A stretch of 64,000 bases of DNA from Gammaproteobacteria bacterium (GCA_034522055.1 JAXHLS010000002.1:1426001-1490000); one strand, 5' to 3'; shown: positions 9,230-25,448, counted from the first letter of the stretch. Notes: a model not told the origin generated them from the sequence alone. Program-made: numbers and translations.

Positions 9230-10342
9230 AAACCCTGCAGGTAGCCTTGGGAGAACGGGCCTACCCCATCCATATCGGCGCCGGCCTGGTGGGAGATCCC
9301 CAGTGGATCCGGCCCCATCTCGCCGGCCATCAGGCCCTGGTGGTCACCAACGAGACCGTGGCGCCCCTCTATCTGGATTCGGGTGCTGGAGTCCCTGGCG
9401 GGCGTTCGCCACCACCACGTGGTCCTGCCTGATGGCGAGCGCTTCAAGACCCTGGACACCGTCAACCTGGTCTTCGACAAGCTCCTCGCCGAGCGCCATG
9501 ATCGCCATACCACCCTGGTCGCCCTCGGCGGCGGCGTGGTGGGGGACATCACGGGTTTCGCCGCCGCCTGCTACCAGCGGGGCGTGGCCTTCATCCAGAT
9601 CCCCACCACCCTGCTGGCCCAGGTGGATTCGTCCGTGGGCGGCAAGACCGGCGTCAATCATCCCCTGGGCAAGAACATGATCGGCGCCTTCCACCAACCG
9701 CGGGTGGTGGTGGCCGATACGGACACCCTGGACACCCTGGACGGGCGCCAGCTACGGGCCGGCCTGGCCGAAGTGATCAAATATGGCCTCATCGGGGACC
9801 GGGATTTCTTCGACTGGCTGGAGCAGCACATGGATGCCCTGCTGGAGCGGGACCCATCCCTGATGTCCGAGGCCATACGACGTTCCTGTGAGAACAAGGC
9901 CGAGGTGGTGGCGGCGGACGAACGGGAGGCGGGTCGGCGCGCCCTGCTCAACCTCGGCCACACCTTCGGCCACGCCATAGAGACCGGTATGGGCTACGGG
10001 GCCTGGCTCCATGGCGAGGCGGTGGCCGCCGGCATGATGCTGGCGGCGCGCATGTCCGTGCGCCTGGGCTGGCTGCCGGGGGCCGCGGCCGCGCGCACCG
10101 AGGCCCTGCTGCGCCGCGCCGGCCTGCCCACCACCGTGCCGGCGGCCCTGCCCGCCGCCCGCGCCCTGGACCTCATGGCGGTGGACAAGAAGGTGCAGGA
10201 TGGTCAACTCAGGCTGGTGCTGCTGCGGGGCATCGGCGAGGCCGTGGTGACGGGTGAATTCTCGCCCCGGGACATCACCGCCACTTGGGAGGCCTCCAGT
10301 GATGGTGAGGCCGCGGCGATGGCGACCGCGGACGGCGACTGA
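9226..10342 (+). CDS. aroB: 3-dehydroquinate synthase, one frameshift
   Basis: AroB converts DAHP to 3-dehydroquinate using NAD+ and a divalent metal. The first ~50 residues ([18 protein letters not shown] to APLYLD) lie in one frame; an extra T near 9380 shifts the rest ([20 protein letters not shown] onward). The NAD-binding [13 protein letters not shown] motif, the substrate and metal segment [17 protein letters not shown] and the [12 protein letters not shown] metal-binding histidines are all present. It overlaps both aroK (ATGA) and the next gene. With the single base corrected it would be a normal-length enzyme (about 370 residues). Confidence 0.93.
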
Positions 10343-11501
10343 TGGATCAAACCCTCAACCTCGCGCCCTACGCGGCCCGCGACGACGAGAGCCGCGGCCG
10401 GACCTTCCCGGAGGAGGCACCGCGCTACCGCGGCGAGTTCCAGCGCGATCGCGACCGCATCGTCCATTCGGCCGCCTTTCGCCGGCTGGAATACAAGACC
10501 CAGGTGTTCGTCAACCACGAAGGCGACATGTTCCGCACCCGCCTCACCCATTCCGTGGAGGTGGCCCAGATCACCCGCACCGTGGCCCGCCTGCTGAACC
10601 TGCACGAGGATCTGTCGGAAGGCATCGCCCTGGCCCACGATCTCGGCCACACCCCCTTCGGGCACGCCGGCCAGGACGCCCTCAACCACTGCATGAAGGA
10701 CTACGGCGGCTTCGAGCATAATCTCCAATCCCTGCGGGTGGTGGACTTGCTGGAGGAGAAGTACGCGCAGTTCACCGGCCTCAACCTCACCTTCGAGACC
10801 CGCGAGGGGATCCTCAAGCACTGCGCCCCCGCCAAGGCGCGAGCCCTCGGGCTGGTGGCGGCGCGCTTCGTGGACGGCGGCCAGCCTTCCCTGGAGGCTC
10901 AGGTGACCAACCTGGCGGACGAGATCGCCTACAACAATCACGACGTGGACGACGGCCTGCGGGCCGAATTCATCACCATCGAGCAGTTGCGGGAGGTGGC
11001 GCTGTTTCGCGAGCAGCACGACGAGGTCATGGGCCGCTGGCCCGGCCTCAGCATTCGGCGCACCATCCACGAGGTGATCCGGCGCATGATCAACCGCCAG
11101 GTGGTGGACCTGGTGGAGACCACCCGGGCGGCCATCGCCGCCGCCGGTCCCGCCACCATCGACGAGGTCCGTCAGGCGGGCGAGCCCCTGGTGCGCGCCA
11201 GCGACGCCCTGCGCGAGCAACATCTGGAACTCAAACGCTTCCTGCGGGAACACCTGTACCGCCACTACCGGGTGCACCGCATGACCATCAAGGCCGGCCA
11301 CATCGTGCGCGGCCTGTTCCAGGCCTTCATGGACGACCCGCGGACCCTGCCCCCGGATTTCCAGGACAAGGTGCACCATTACGAAGACGACCAGGGCCGG
11401 GCCGGGCGCGCGCGGGGGTGGCGGACTACATCGCCGGCATGACCGACCGCTTCGCCATCAACGAGTACCAGCGCCTGTTCAACCCCACCGAACTCACCTG
11501 A
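10342..11501 (+). CDS. dgt: dGTP triphosphohydrolase-like HD protein, frameshift near the 3' end
   Basis: This HD-domain deoxynucleoside triphosphate triphosphohydrolase (dgt-like, type 2 family) releases tripolyphosphate from dNTPs. Visible motifs are [20 protein letters not shown], the H..HD metal site ([10 protein letters not shown] ... [17 protein letters not shown]) and [15 protein letters not shown] run of five G near 11413 breaks the frame. The conserved C terminus [20 protein letters not shown] continues in a neighbouring frame to a TGA at 11499-11501, so I extend the gene to there. It overlaps the aroB stop. Confidence 0.9.
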
Positions 11502-11614
11502 AGCCGCCAGTGGATCCGTACATCCGGGGCCCCCGTACCGACCTCCAGGGTTCGCCGCAGCGGATCCCCCGGCGCGGCGCTACCGGCCGGCGGTCTGCCA
11601 GGGTGAGGCCTAGC

Positions 11615-13260
11615 ATGCCCCATCGCGACCACTCACCGGCCCGTGGCACCAATCCCTTCCTGGCGCCGGGGGATGATGACTTCTTCTACGCCACGGCCCA
11701 GATCACCCAGCGCCTCAATCTGCTCCATCACCTCGGCCGCTACAGCGACCAGGTCATGGTGCTCACAGGCCCCGAGGGCAGCGGCAAGACCACTCTCACG
11801 GATCGGCTGCTGCGCGAGGGTCAGAATGCCTGGCGTGCCACCGTGGTCGAGGCCCACGTGGAGACCAGCGCCGAGCAGCTGCTGGCCCGCGCCCTCGCCG
11901 GCCTCGACGTCCATGGCTCGATCATCACGGAAAAGGACGGCCTGGATGCCCTCCAGACCCACCTGGCGGCGGCCGCCAGGGGCGGCCTCCCCACACTGCT
12001 GGTGGTGGACGACGCGCAGTTCCTGGCGGCGCCGGTGCTGAAACTGCTGCTGAGGCTGGCCCGTCATCCGGACTATCCGGGCCTGCGGCTGCTGCTGGTG
12101 GGGGATCCGGCCTTCGCCGACCGGGTGGCCGGCGCCCTCGGCGAGACCATCTTCCATCTGGTGGAACTGCCCCCGTTCGGACAGGAACAGTGCATGCACT
12201 ACATCACCATGCGCCTCGATAGATCCGGAACCCCCGCCCACGACCTCTTCACCGCCGAACGGGTGGACCGGCTGTGGAAGGACAGCGGTGGCTACCCGGG
12301 TCCCCTCAACCGGCTGGCCGCGCGCATCATCGAGAAACCGGCGCGCCCTGCCACCCCGGCCGCCACCCGCGCCCCCCGGACCGCGCCCCCAACGCGGACC
12401 CGCACGATGGCACGCAGCGCCCGCGGCAACCGCCGCCTGCTGGCGGTCATCGGGGGCGCCGCCCTCCTGCTGACCCTGGCCATCACCGCCCTGTTGCCGA
12501 GGGCAGCGACGAACGGGATACGGGCCTCACCCGTCCCCTGCCGGCCCCCGCCGCGACCGAGAGGGCCGTCTCTGCCCCTGATCCGGAGACGACGCCCCAG
12601 GCAACCACGGCGCCAGCTACCCGGACCACCACCCCCGTGGATGAGGCCGCACCCGACCCACCGTCCCCCGGACCGTCCGCCGGCGCGGACGGGCAGACAG
12701 GGCCAGCCCCCGGCGCAGCCCCTGAAGTCCCGGCGCCAGAGACCCCCGCACAGACCGCGGATCCAACCGCCAGGGACTCCGAGGCGGAGCCGATAGCCAG
12801 AACCCAGCCGCCGCCACAAGAACCGGCCGCACCGCGGGAGCCGGTCGAGGAGCCCCCGGCGCCCACCGCCGAGACGCCGCCGGCGCCCCCACCGGCGGAT
12901 AGCGAGGCCGCGCCGACCTCCGAAACGCCACCACCGCGCCCGCCTCGCCCACGGCCGGCGCCGCCGCCGTCGTGGCCCTTCAACCTCGCCGAGGACCGCT
13001 ACGTATTGCAACTCATGGGCAGTCACGAGCGCGCGTCCGTGGCGCGCCTGATCACCCGGCACGAGCTGGAGGATCCGAGCGCCGTGGTGGATCTGGTGCA
13101 CGAGGGGCGGCCCTGGTATGTGCTGATCCACGGGGCCTACGCCAGTCGCGATGAGGCGGTCGGTGCCATCCGCCGGCTGGCACCGGAACTGCGCGCCCTG
13201 CGCCCCTGGGCACGCTCCGTGGCCAGCCTGCGCGCCAACCTTTCCCCACACCCGCCGTGA
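11615..13260 (+). CDS. damX: DamX-like protein: AAA ATPase, membrane segment, SPOR domain; one frameshift
   Basis: The N-terminal ExeA/GspA-type AAA domain has Walker A GPEGSGKTTLTDRLL and Walker B LLVVDDAQFL. A membrane helix follows (LLAVIGGAALLLTLAITALL, about residues 275-295). A one-base loss near 12495 then moves the reading to another frame, which gives a long Pro/Ala/Glu/Thr-rich periplasmic linker and a C-terminal SPOR domain (YVLQLMGSHERASVARLI ... PWYVLIHGAYASRDEAVGAI) that binds denuded septal peptidoglycan. The position between the aroKB genes and later housekeeping genes is the normal place for damX. The start chosen is MPHRDHSPARGTNPF. Confidence 0.87.
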
Positions 13261-13287
13261 CGGCGGCCCCGGCGGGCAGGCGAAACC

Positions 13288-13347
13288 AAAGGTGTCAGGA
13301 ACCTTTTCTGGCAGCAAAGGTTCCCAGAAAAGGTTCCTGACACCTTT
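13288..13347. repeat. 24-bp inverted repeat, REP-like hairpin
   Basis: Two perfect 24-base arms (13288-13311 and 13324-13347), beginning AAAGGTGTCAGGAACCTTTT, are separated by 12 bases. The hairpin sits 27 bases after the damX stop and directly before the IS end, and ends in a short T run, so it could work as a terminator. The GTGTCAGGAACC type of palindrome resembles sequences found next to RAYT transposases, remnants of which occur at 26.7-30 kb. Confidence 0.7.
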
Positions 13348-13379
13348 TCCTAGGACCCGGTCCCACGGCAAATTTGTTC

Positions 13380-15202
13380 TCACCCTGCCGCTCGAGCCGA
13401 ACCGAGTGAGTTGTCGGTCAGGCGCAGGTAGTCGAGGATCCTTCGAGAACTGGAGGCAAGTTGGCGCATCATTTGCGCGATCGACTGGCGGGGTTTCTGG
13501 AACGACTTCAAGATCCCCACCGCGAAGCGGCGCAGGCGCGTGACGTTCTCCGGGCCATAACCGGTGCGTATGCGGCTGCGATCCTCGTCGTAATTCCAGT
13601 CGATGATGTAGTGGGTGCTCTCGATGCGCCAGTGTTCGCGATTGATCGCGAGCAGGCGCTCGGGCGATGCCTGCTGTGGCGAACGGCTGGTGATGCCGAG
13701 GGCGATTTCGCAGCTGCGCTTTGCGGTTTTCTTGATGAGCACCTCGCGCTCGATCAGAAAGACCTGTCCGACATGGGGGAAATCGAGGTAGCCGTTCAGT
13801 GCCGTGCTCGCCCAGATCCGCCGCGTCTCGATCCGCCCATGCGCCAGGGTGGGTGGCTCGGCGAAGTCTGGCGCGCCGCGCCGCTCGAAGTGCAGCGCGA
13901 TGTCGTTTGCGAGGGTGGGCTGATTGCCTTTGACCGTGAAGTGGTAGTGCGCTTGGCGCTCGACGATGTACGCGGCGAGTGCGCGTTGTGTCAGGAGCGC
14001 ATCGGCGGTGATGTCGCGGCCCGCAATCTCGCATTGCGCGAGCAGCGGGGTCGCCATGCCGATTTCATTGGTCCGTTTGAGCGCGTCGCTTCCCGTTACC
14101 GGCAGCGAGCCGACTTTTTTTGGGTGTAGCAGTGTCCGGACTCATGGCCAACGACGCTCATGATATGCGTTTGTTCTCCGGCTTCATTGATGGCGTTCTT
14201 CATCGTCTTGCCATCGATGGCCAGCGCCTCCTCCTTGGCCGCCCAGGCCTGGTTCCAGGCATCGAGCGCCCATTCGAGCGCGCCCGGTTCGATGCGCACC
14301 AGACAGTCACGGATCACGTACTCGCTGGGCACCTCGTAATGGACCTTGCCGTTGACGCGGGTGCGGCGGCAGCCGAAGCGGGATCGTGCGCCCTGGCCAA
14401 GCCCTTTGGCCCAATCGGCCATGGCCTTGTAGCCGCGCATGCCACACAGGCTTGCGCCGGCCGCGAGCGCCAACACCACTGGCAGGCGATGACGGCGCCC
14501 GTGGGCACGGCGTGGATCGGGGATCGAGGCAAAACAGTGAGGCAGCGAGTACATTTGTTCGGCATTGAGTTGCATCTTGGGGACTCCAGCAAGGCCCAGG
14601 TGGGCACGATCGGGATGGTTCAGGCGAGCCGGGACATTGCGGCACAGCGGCCGCACGAATACCCGTTTGGGGGCACAGGCCTCGGTCGAGTAGCCCTCGC
14701 GCGTACGTCGGTAGCCGCGCGTCAGCCCGAGTTCAAGCCAGTTCGCGGCGCGGTAGACACCGCCATGGAAGCGGCGCGGATCGACAAATGTTTCGAGCAA
14801 CAGCAGCGGATGCCCGAACTGGCACTGCCAATCGGCACCGATGCGCCGCTCCAGCAGCGACAGCACCTTCGAGCCCACATTCGGCCAGCGGCCTTCAGGC
14901 AGGATCAGAAAGCGGCTATTGTTAGCGACCAGCTTGAGCCGGTCGTACTGAAGCCGGAAGTCCCAGCCGATCCAGCGATCCCGCACGCCACATTTGAGCG
15001 CCGCCGCCGAGACGCTGAGCAACGCGACCCATTGCTCGCGCCAGGTTGCCACGTACCACAGCGTCTCGCCGATCTTGGGCAGATCGCCCAGGTAGCGGTG
15101 CCGGGCCATCTGCGCTTGATAGCGCGCCTGTTCGCTGCGCGTGACCGGGCGAAGGATCAGTTCGGACAGGCATTGGCCTTGGAAAATCGTTGATGAGTTC
15201 AT
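13380..15202 (-). CDS. DUF4338 (DruA-like)-ISAs1 family transposase, made as two frames joined at a -1 slip site
   Basis: Frame one (15202 to 14096) starts with a DUF4338 domain (ILRPVTRSEQARYQAQMARH ... PRRFHGGVYRAANWLELGLT), the domain of the Druantia protein DruA. It continues with an ISAs1/H-repeat N-terminal segment (FASIPDPRRAHGRRHRLP) and the first catalytic block LAIDGKTMKNAI. Frame two (read to 13380) supplies MATPLLAQCEIAGRDITADAL and the C-terminal block HWRIESTHYIIDW with catalytic Glu. Joining in the -1 frame at A_AAA_AAG gives an uninterrupted family-like protein (...CYTQKKVGSLPVTGSDALKR...). Either programmed frameshifting or a homopolymer error explains the split. Confidence 0.85.
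14087..14120 (-). promoter_or_regulatory. Candidate programmed -1 ribosomal frameshift signal
   Basis: On the minus strand the heptamer A_AAA_AAG (14120-14114) is in the correct phase (CAA AAA AAG). Six bases later comes a stem-loop (14107-14087): CGCT, G, CCG, loop GTAA, CGG, GA, AGCG. It has two short stems, a small internal loop and a GNRA-type tetraloop. The zero-frame TAA lies in that loop. Slippage by -1 enters exactly the downstream transposase frame. Confidence 0.6.
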
Positions 15203-15493
15203 GCGCCCGTTATACCGGGCTTTTTCGGTCTTGTCCAGCGGTAGAGGCTAAGTTATTAGCTTCACCCAAGAAACTTGGGAGGACAAATTCGCCCTGGACC
15301 CGGTCCGCCTCAACCTTGGCAGGACACCAATTACTCGGTATTCTGCGAGGTTCGGCGCTACGATGGCGCCGCTCCAATCCCCTGTGGGCCCGGGGTTAAT
15401 GAGGAGCGGCCCCGTACCCACACTGCAAGTTCCAGACGAGGCGCCACCACGGGCCCGCGTTGATTTCCAAGACGTCATAATCGAGAGTCCGCC

Positions 15494-20134
<4,641 letters not shown>

Positions 20135-20136
20135 AC

Positions 20137-21579
<1,443 letters not shown>

Positions 21580-21723
21580 CGCTCCCCATTGCTGGTGGCC
21601 CCGGGCCGCCGTCGGGCGAACACCACCACCGCATAAAGTCATCCGCGGATGAAGAGGCCCTGGCGCCGCCGGCAGGACATCATCCGCCTTGTCCCCCACC
21701 CTGCCATCAGGTAAAAGGTGCGG

Positions 21724-22797
21724 ATGACCAAACCAACCAACGACCGCTTCTTACGCGCCCTGCTACGGCAACCCGTGGACCGTACTCCCATCTGGCTGAT
21801 GCGCCAGGCGGGACGTTATCTGCCGGAATACCGCGCCACCCGCAAGCAGGCGGGGAGCTTCCTGGACCTGTGCAAGAACGCCGATCTGGCCTGCGAGGTG
21901 ACCCTGCAGCCCCTGGAACGCTACGACCTCGACGCCGCCATCCTGTTCTCGGATATCCTCACGGTGCCGGACGCCATGGGCTTGGGCCTCGGCTTCGCGG
22001 AGGGCGAGGGCCCCTACTTCCAGCACCCGGTGCGCACCGAGGCGGACGTGGCGCGCCTGCCGGTGCCGGACCCCGAGGATACCCTCGGCTATGTAATGAA
22101 GGCCGTGCGCACCATCCGCGGGGCCCTGGACAACCGAGTGCCCCTCATCGGCTTCTCCGGCAGCCCCTGGACCCTGGCCACCTACATGGTGGAGGGCGGC
22201 ACCTCCAAGAACTTCCGCCACATCAAGGCCATGCTCTACGACCGCCCGGAACTCCTGCATCGCATGCTGGAGCGGGTCGCCGACGCGGTGCGGCTGTACC
22301 TCAACGCCCAGGTGGCGGCAGGTGCCCAGGCGGTGATGATCTTCGATACCTGGGGCGGGACCCTCACCACGCCGGCCTACCAGGAGTTCTCGCTGGGCTA
22401 TATGCAGCGCATCGTCGACGGCCTGACCCGGGAGGCCGAGGGCGCGCGGGTGCCCGTCATCCTCTTCACCAAGGGCGGCGGCGGCTGGCTGGAGGCCATG
22501 GCCGCCACCGGTTGTGATGCCCTGGGGCTGGACTGGAGCACGGAACTCGGCGCGGCACGCCGCCGGGTGGGCGAGACGGTGGCCCTCCAGGGCAACCTGG
22601 ATCCCAGCGTGCTCTACAGCTCCGCCGACAAGATCGAGGCCGAGGTGGCCCGCCTGCTGGCCAGCTACGGCCCCGGCCCCGGCCATGTCTTCAACCTCGG
22701 CCACGGCGTCCACCCGGAGATCGACCCCGACCACGTCGCCGCCCTGGTGGACGCGGTGCACCGCCTGAGTGTGCCTTATCATGCGGGCGGTGGTTGA
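21724..22797 (+). CDS. hemE: Uroporphyrinogen III decarboxylase
   Basis: HemE removes the four acetate carboxyls of uroporphyrinogen III in haem synthesis; no cofactor is needed. The signature [16 protein letters not shown] is at the N terminus, with the catalytic Asp in [16 protein letters not shown] and the [17 protein letters not shown] loop after it; [19 protein letters not shown] closes the barrel. The ATG at 21724 is preferred over a GTG two codons upstream because an AGG-rich ribosome site (about 21712-21717) then lies at good spacing. Length (357) is normal. Confidence 0.96.
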   Translation: MTKPTNDRFLRALLRQPVDRTPIWLMRQAGRYLPEYRATRKQAGSFLDLCKNADLACEVTLQPLERYDLDAAILFSDILTVPDAMGLGLGFAEGEGPYFQHPVRTEADVARLPVPDPEDTLGYVMKAVRTIRGALDNRVPLIGFSGSPWTLATYMVEGGTSKNFRHIKAMLYDRPELLHRMLERVADAVRLYLNAQVAAGAQAVMIFDTWGGTLTTPAYQEFSLGYMQRIVDGLTREAEGARVPVILFTKGGGGWLEAMAATGCDALGLDWSTELGAARRRVGETVALQGNLDPSVLYSSADKIEAEVARLLASYGPGPGHVFNLGHGVHPEIDPDHVAALVDAVHRLSVPYHAGGG

Positions 22798-23165
22798 AAA
22801 GCGTTAACTACGAAAAGCATTAACTACGAAAGACGCGAAAGGCGCGAAATGAATCCAAGGGCCCCCAGCCACCTCCCGGCGCCGGCGCCGGCGCGAAGGA
22901 ATCAGCTTTCGCGGTCATCTTCATGGCTGGAAAGTCACCGGCTGCCGATCGCTATTCTCCCGTCCTGGCCGGTAAACCACCCAACTCAACATATACCCCA
23001 TGATCGTTACACGCCTGTGCGGGCATACAGCCTGGCATCCGATCACCCGCCCCGTTGCGCCCCCCGGCGCACCCCTTTTCGCGCCTTTCGCGTATTTCGT
23101 AGTTTAAAAAAGCCGTCTCTTCTCTTAATTTCGTGGTTAAAAACAGCTCTTCCCCAAGGCCGGGC
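22798..23165. repeat. Intergenic repeat pair (inverted), MITE-like
   Basis: No gene is seen here. A 28-base motif, AACTACGAAAGACGCGAAAG plus GCGCGAAA, at 22822-22849 recurs inverted at 23078-23104 with one mismatch (T for G), bounding about 280 bp. A third, shorter copy in direct orientation occurs at 24092-24110 after the next gene. Such ACGAAA/GCGCGAAA repeats are usually dispersed intergenic elements. Confidence 0.6.
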
Positions 23166-24080
23166 ATGACGCCGCGCGAGTCGCTGCTGGTGGTGGCGAA
23201 GGGCTTCTGCATGGGCAGTGCCGATGTGGTGCCGGGGGTCAGCGGCGGCACCATGGCCTTCATCCTCGGCATCTACCAGCGCCTGCTGGAGGCCATCCGC
23301 TCCTTTGATCTGCGCCTGCTGGGCCTGCTGGGCCGGGGCCGGGTGCGGGCCGCCGTGGACCACACCGATCTGGTGTTCCTCGCCTTTCTCGGCCTCGGCA
23401 TCGCCATGGCCGTGTTCTTCTTCACCCGGCTGGTGCCTCTGCCCACCCTGATCCATACCCACCCGGAACCCGTCTACGGGCTGTTCTTCGGCCTCGTGGT
23501 GGCATCCGTGGCAGTACTGCTTGCGGAACTGGAGGATCTCGGCCCGCGGGACCTGGTGCCTCTCGCCCTGGGCACCGCCCTCGGCCTGGGGGTGGCCAAC
23601 ATGGTGCCGGCCCAAACCCCGGAGACCGCCTGGTTCGTCTTCCTCTCCGGCGCCCTGGCCATCTGCGCCATGATCCTGCCGGGGATATCGGGTTCCTTCA
23701 TCCTGCTCATGCTGCGCAAGTACGCCTACGTCTTCGACGCCCTGGGGCGTCTGGACATGGCCGTCATCATCCCCTTCGCCCTCGGCGCGGTGACGGGCCT
23801 GATGGTATTCAGCCGCCTGCTGGTGTGGCTGCTGCACCATTTCCACCGTGTCATGGTATTGGCCATCTGCGGCATCCTGGTGGGATCTCTGTGGGTGCTG
23901 TGGCCCTTCCAGGAGCGGGTCTACGAGACCGTGCGGGGCAAGGCGCGGCTGGTGAGTTCGAGCCCGATACTGCCCACGGACCTCGACAGGGGCCTGCTGT
24001 GGGCCGTCGCCCTGGGCTTGACCGGTTTCCTGGCGGTAATGGCCATCCACCGCCTGTCCCGGCGCCATGTTGCGCCCTGA
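23166..24080 (+). CDS. DUF368 family membrane protein (PopT-type polyprenyl-phosphate transporter)
   Basis: A polytopic membrane protein (304 residues from the ATG at 23166; an in-frame GTG at 23133 is possible) with the DUF368 signature GSADVVPGVSGGTMAFILGIY near the N terminus and its internal repeat AMILPGISGSFILLMLRKY. Proteins of this family have been shown to flip the recycled lipid carrier undecaprenyl phosphate across the inner membrane. About eight hydrophobic segments are seen. It stands alone, flanked by copies of the ACGCGAAAGGCGCGAAA repeat. The function is taken from the family; nothing local adds to it. Confidence 0.85.
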   Translation: MTPRESLLVVAKGFCMGSADVVPGVSGGTMAFILGIYQRLLEAIRSFDLRLLGLLGRGRVRAAVDHTDLVFLAFLGLGIAMAVFFFTRLVPLPTLIHTHPEPVYGLFFGLVVASVAVLLAELEDLGPRDLVPLALGTALGLGVANMVPAQTPETAWFVFLSGALAICAMILPGISGSFILLMLRKYAYVFDALGRLDMAVIIPFALGAVTGLMVFSRLLVWLLHHFHRVMVLAICGILVGSLWVLWPFQERVYETVRGKARLVSSSPILPTDLDRGLLWAVALGLTGFLAVMAIHRLSRRHVAP

Positions 24081-24560
24081 GTTTTGGGACCACGAGATAC
24101 GCGAAAGGCGCGAAATGTAAATTATAAACGGGCAGTCCGGGTGATACGAGCACCCTCAAGCTCTACGCTCGCTTGGTGGCCGCCGGCGGCTGCCTCGAGG
24201 CGCAGGCCTGCGGAGGCCGAGAACGAAATACGGCAGTAAATCGAGGAAGTCGTCCGGGAGGCGATGCGCACTCTCATTGGTAAAAAGGACCCACCTGACC
24301 CACTTCCAGCGCCTAAATGCTCCCAGAAAGGCCGCCGAGGAAACTGCGCTGACACAGCTGATGATGAAGTTTCCGCGAGAGGCGTCACCCAGAGCCTGCA
24401 GGCAACGACCCTGAGCCCAAGCGAAAGCCCTTCGACCCATGCTACAAGGAGATGCTGAACTAGCAGGTGTAGGAGGGCCGGAAGCCACGGCGCAGATGAC
24501 AACTTCGAAAATGCCTCCACTACGAATGATTGGAAGGGAGGACTATCCACCTAGATCCTT
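24081..24560. other. Gene-free stretch after DUF368
   Basis: The first part has the third copy of the ACGCGAAAGGCGCGAAA motif (24092-24110). The remainder has short, poorly coding open frames on both strands with no recognisable family. It looks like decayed sequence at the border between conserved chromosome and accessory region. Confidence 0.4.
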
Positions 24561-24905
24561 TCAAAAGATGCTTCTTTTTTTCCCGGTCTTTTTTCCAACG
24601 ACGAGTGCATGAGCCGGCTCTTCTTTCTTTGGATCTCTAACGATCTTTAACTCGCATTCGCGCGCCAGTCCCGCCTTAAAGCCGACCAACCCAAAACCGG
24701 CATGGCCCATTAGGATATCTATAGGCTCGCGTCCAGCTTCAATCAGTTTGTCCTCGGCTGCGACCGACAGTTCTTGGTCATCAAAATTTGCCGACGATGG
24801 CCCGACGCCCTCAGTAGAGTCATCTGATACTACTTGGTAGGGAGGAATTCTTCTGTATAGCTCACAACCATCTTCGATCGAGGTATCATCATCGCAATCA
24901 TCCAT
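24561..24905 (-). CDS. Small acidic hypothetical protein, third gene of the TIGR04255 cassette
   Basis: A 114-residue protein with a strongly acidic N terminus (MDDCDDDTSIED), then RRIPPYQVVSDD and PSSANFDDQELSV, and a conserved-looking C-terminal half with GHAGFGLVGFKAGLARE and EEPAHALVVGKKTGKK. I have the impression of a family of this shape (RIPP.....SSA.F.D ... AG..R.C ... DP...EPAHA.V.GKK) in diverse bacteria, but no function is known to me. It lies 42 bases downstream of the second gene on the same strand, is AT-richer than the host, and probably belongs to the same operon. Confidence 0.6.
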   Translation of the reverse strand: MDDCDDDTSIEDGCELYRRIPPYQVVSDDSTEGVGPSSANFDDQELSVAAEDKLIEAGREPIDILMGHAGFGLVGFKAGLARECELKIVRDPKKEEPAHALVVGKKTGKKRSIF

Positions 24906-24947
24906 GGCGTTCGCCCCGGAAACATTCTTAATGCTGCCGAGAGATAA

Positions 24948-25448
24948 TCATCTTCTACTAATACACTCAATGAAGTGGGAGAGTGGTGAGAGATCATAAG
25001 ATAATTCTCCTTCCCACTCGGGGCCCTGCGACGCCTCATCTTCAAAGAATACTTCTAACCTATCAATTGCAAGCACCTTTACTTCTAGGTCGATTCCGTT
25101 TAAATGCCACTCAACCTGCAGGTTGCCCTCACTTGTAGGTATTACAGTAGGAATTGGTGTTTGCGGTTTTGAAATTTCCGAGAGTAGCCGAAGGGTATGA
25201 ATGGCACACTCAACATATACCGGTTTCGCACCATAGGAATCCCAGTTTTCGGGTAGGTTAATCAACTCATTAAGTCGCTCTGTTATCTCCTGCAACCAAC
25301 CCGGTTGACTTGCCACGGAAAGGGTCGCTTGGTTGTCAAGCGATGTCGTATCTCTAGCACGAATCAACTCATAAGCATAACGTCCCGTTAGTAAGGAGGA
25401 AAAGTCACTGCCGCCCGTAGGATCTAACGCTAGCTTATTTGCTGGCAT
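24948..25448 (-). CDS. Hypothetical protein, second gene of the TIGR04255 cassette
   Basis: This 166-residue protein is not recognised. Its centre has the segment LINLPENWDSYGAKPV, a 'leaf of about ENWDSYG' motif seen in several phage- and defence-linked small proteins. It is followed by a beta-rich half (GNLQVEWHLNGIDLEVKVLA, DRLEVFFEDE). There is no signal peptide or membrane helix. Its start overlaps the end of the TIGR04255 gene by 14 bases, so the two are translationally coupled. Codon use is AT-richer than in the flanking chromosome, in keeping with recent transfer. Confidence 0.7.
   Translation of the reverse strand: MPANKLALDPTGGSDFSSLLTGRYAYELIRARDTTSLDNQATLSVASQPGWLQEITERLNELINLPENWDSYGAKPVYVECAIHTLRLLSEISKPQTPIPTVIPTSEGNLQVEWHLNGIDLEVKVLAIDRLEVFFEDEASQGPEWEGELSYDLSPLSHFIECISRR

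Larger units (their letters stand above)
13353..15306 (-). mobile_element. ISAs1-type insertion sequence with DruA-transposase fusion
   Basis: The transposase reading frames are bracketed by imperfect inverted repeats of about 32 bp: 13353-13384, beginning GGACCCGGTCCC, and the complement of 15275-15306, beginning GGACCGGGTCCA. Both then share AATTTGT at the same offset. The element separates damX from gltB. No clear target duplication was found, so the exact ends may differ by a few bases. Confidence 0.7.

Noticed and set aside
13353-15306. Target site duplication around the ISAs1-type element
   Set aside because: Flanks TTTTCCTA and GCCTCAAC do not match; no convincing 8-10 bp duplication was found.
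24122-24550. 142-codon minus-strand frame as a gene
   Set aside because: No conserved sequence, no ribosome site, and overlapping frames on both strands are equally long.
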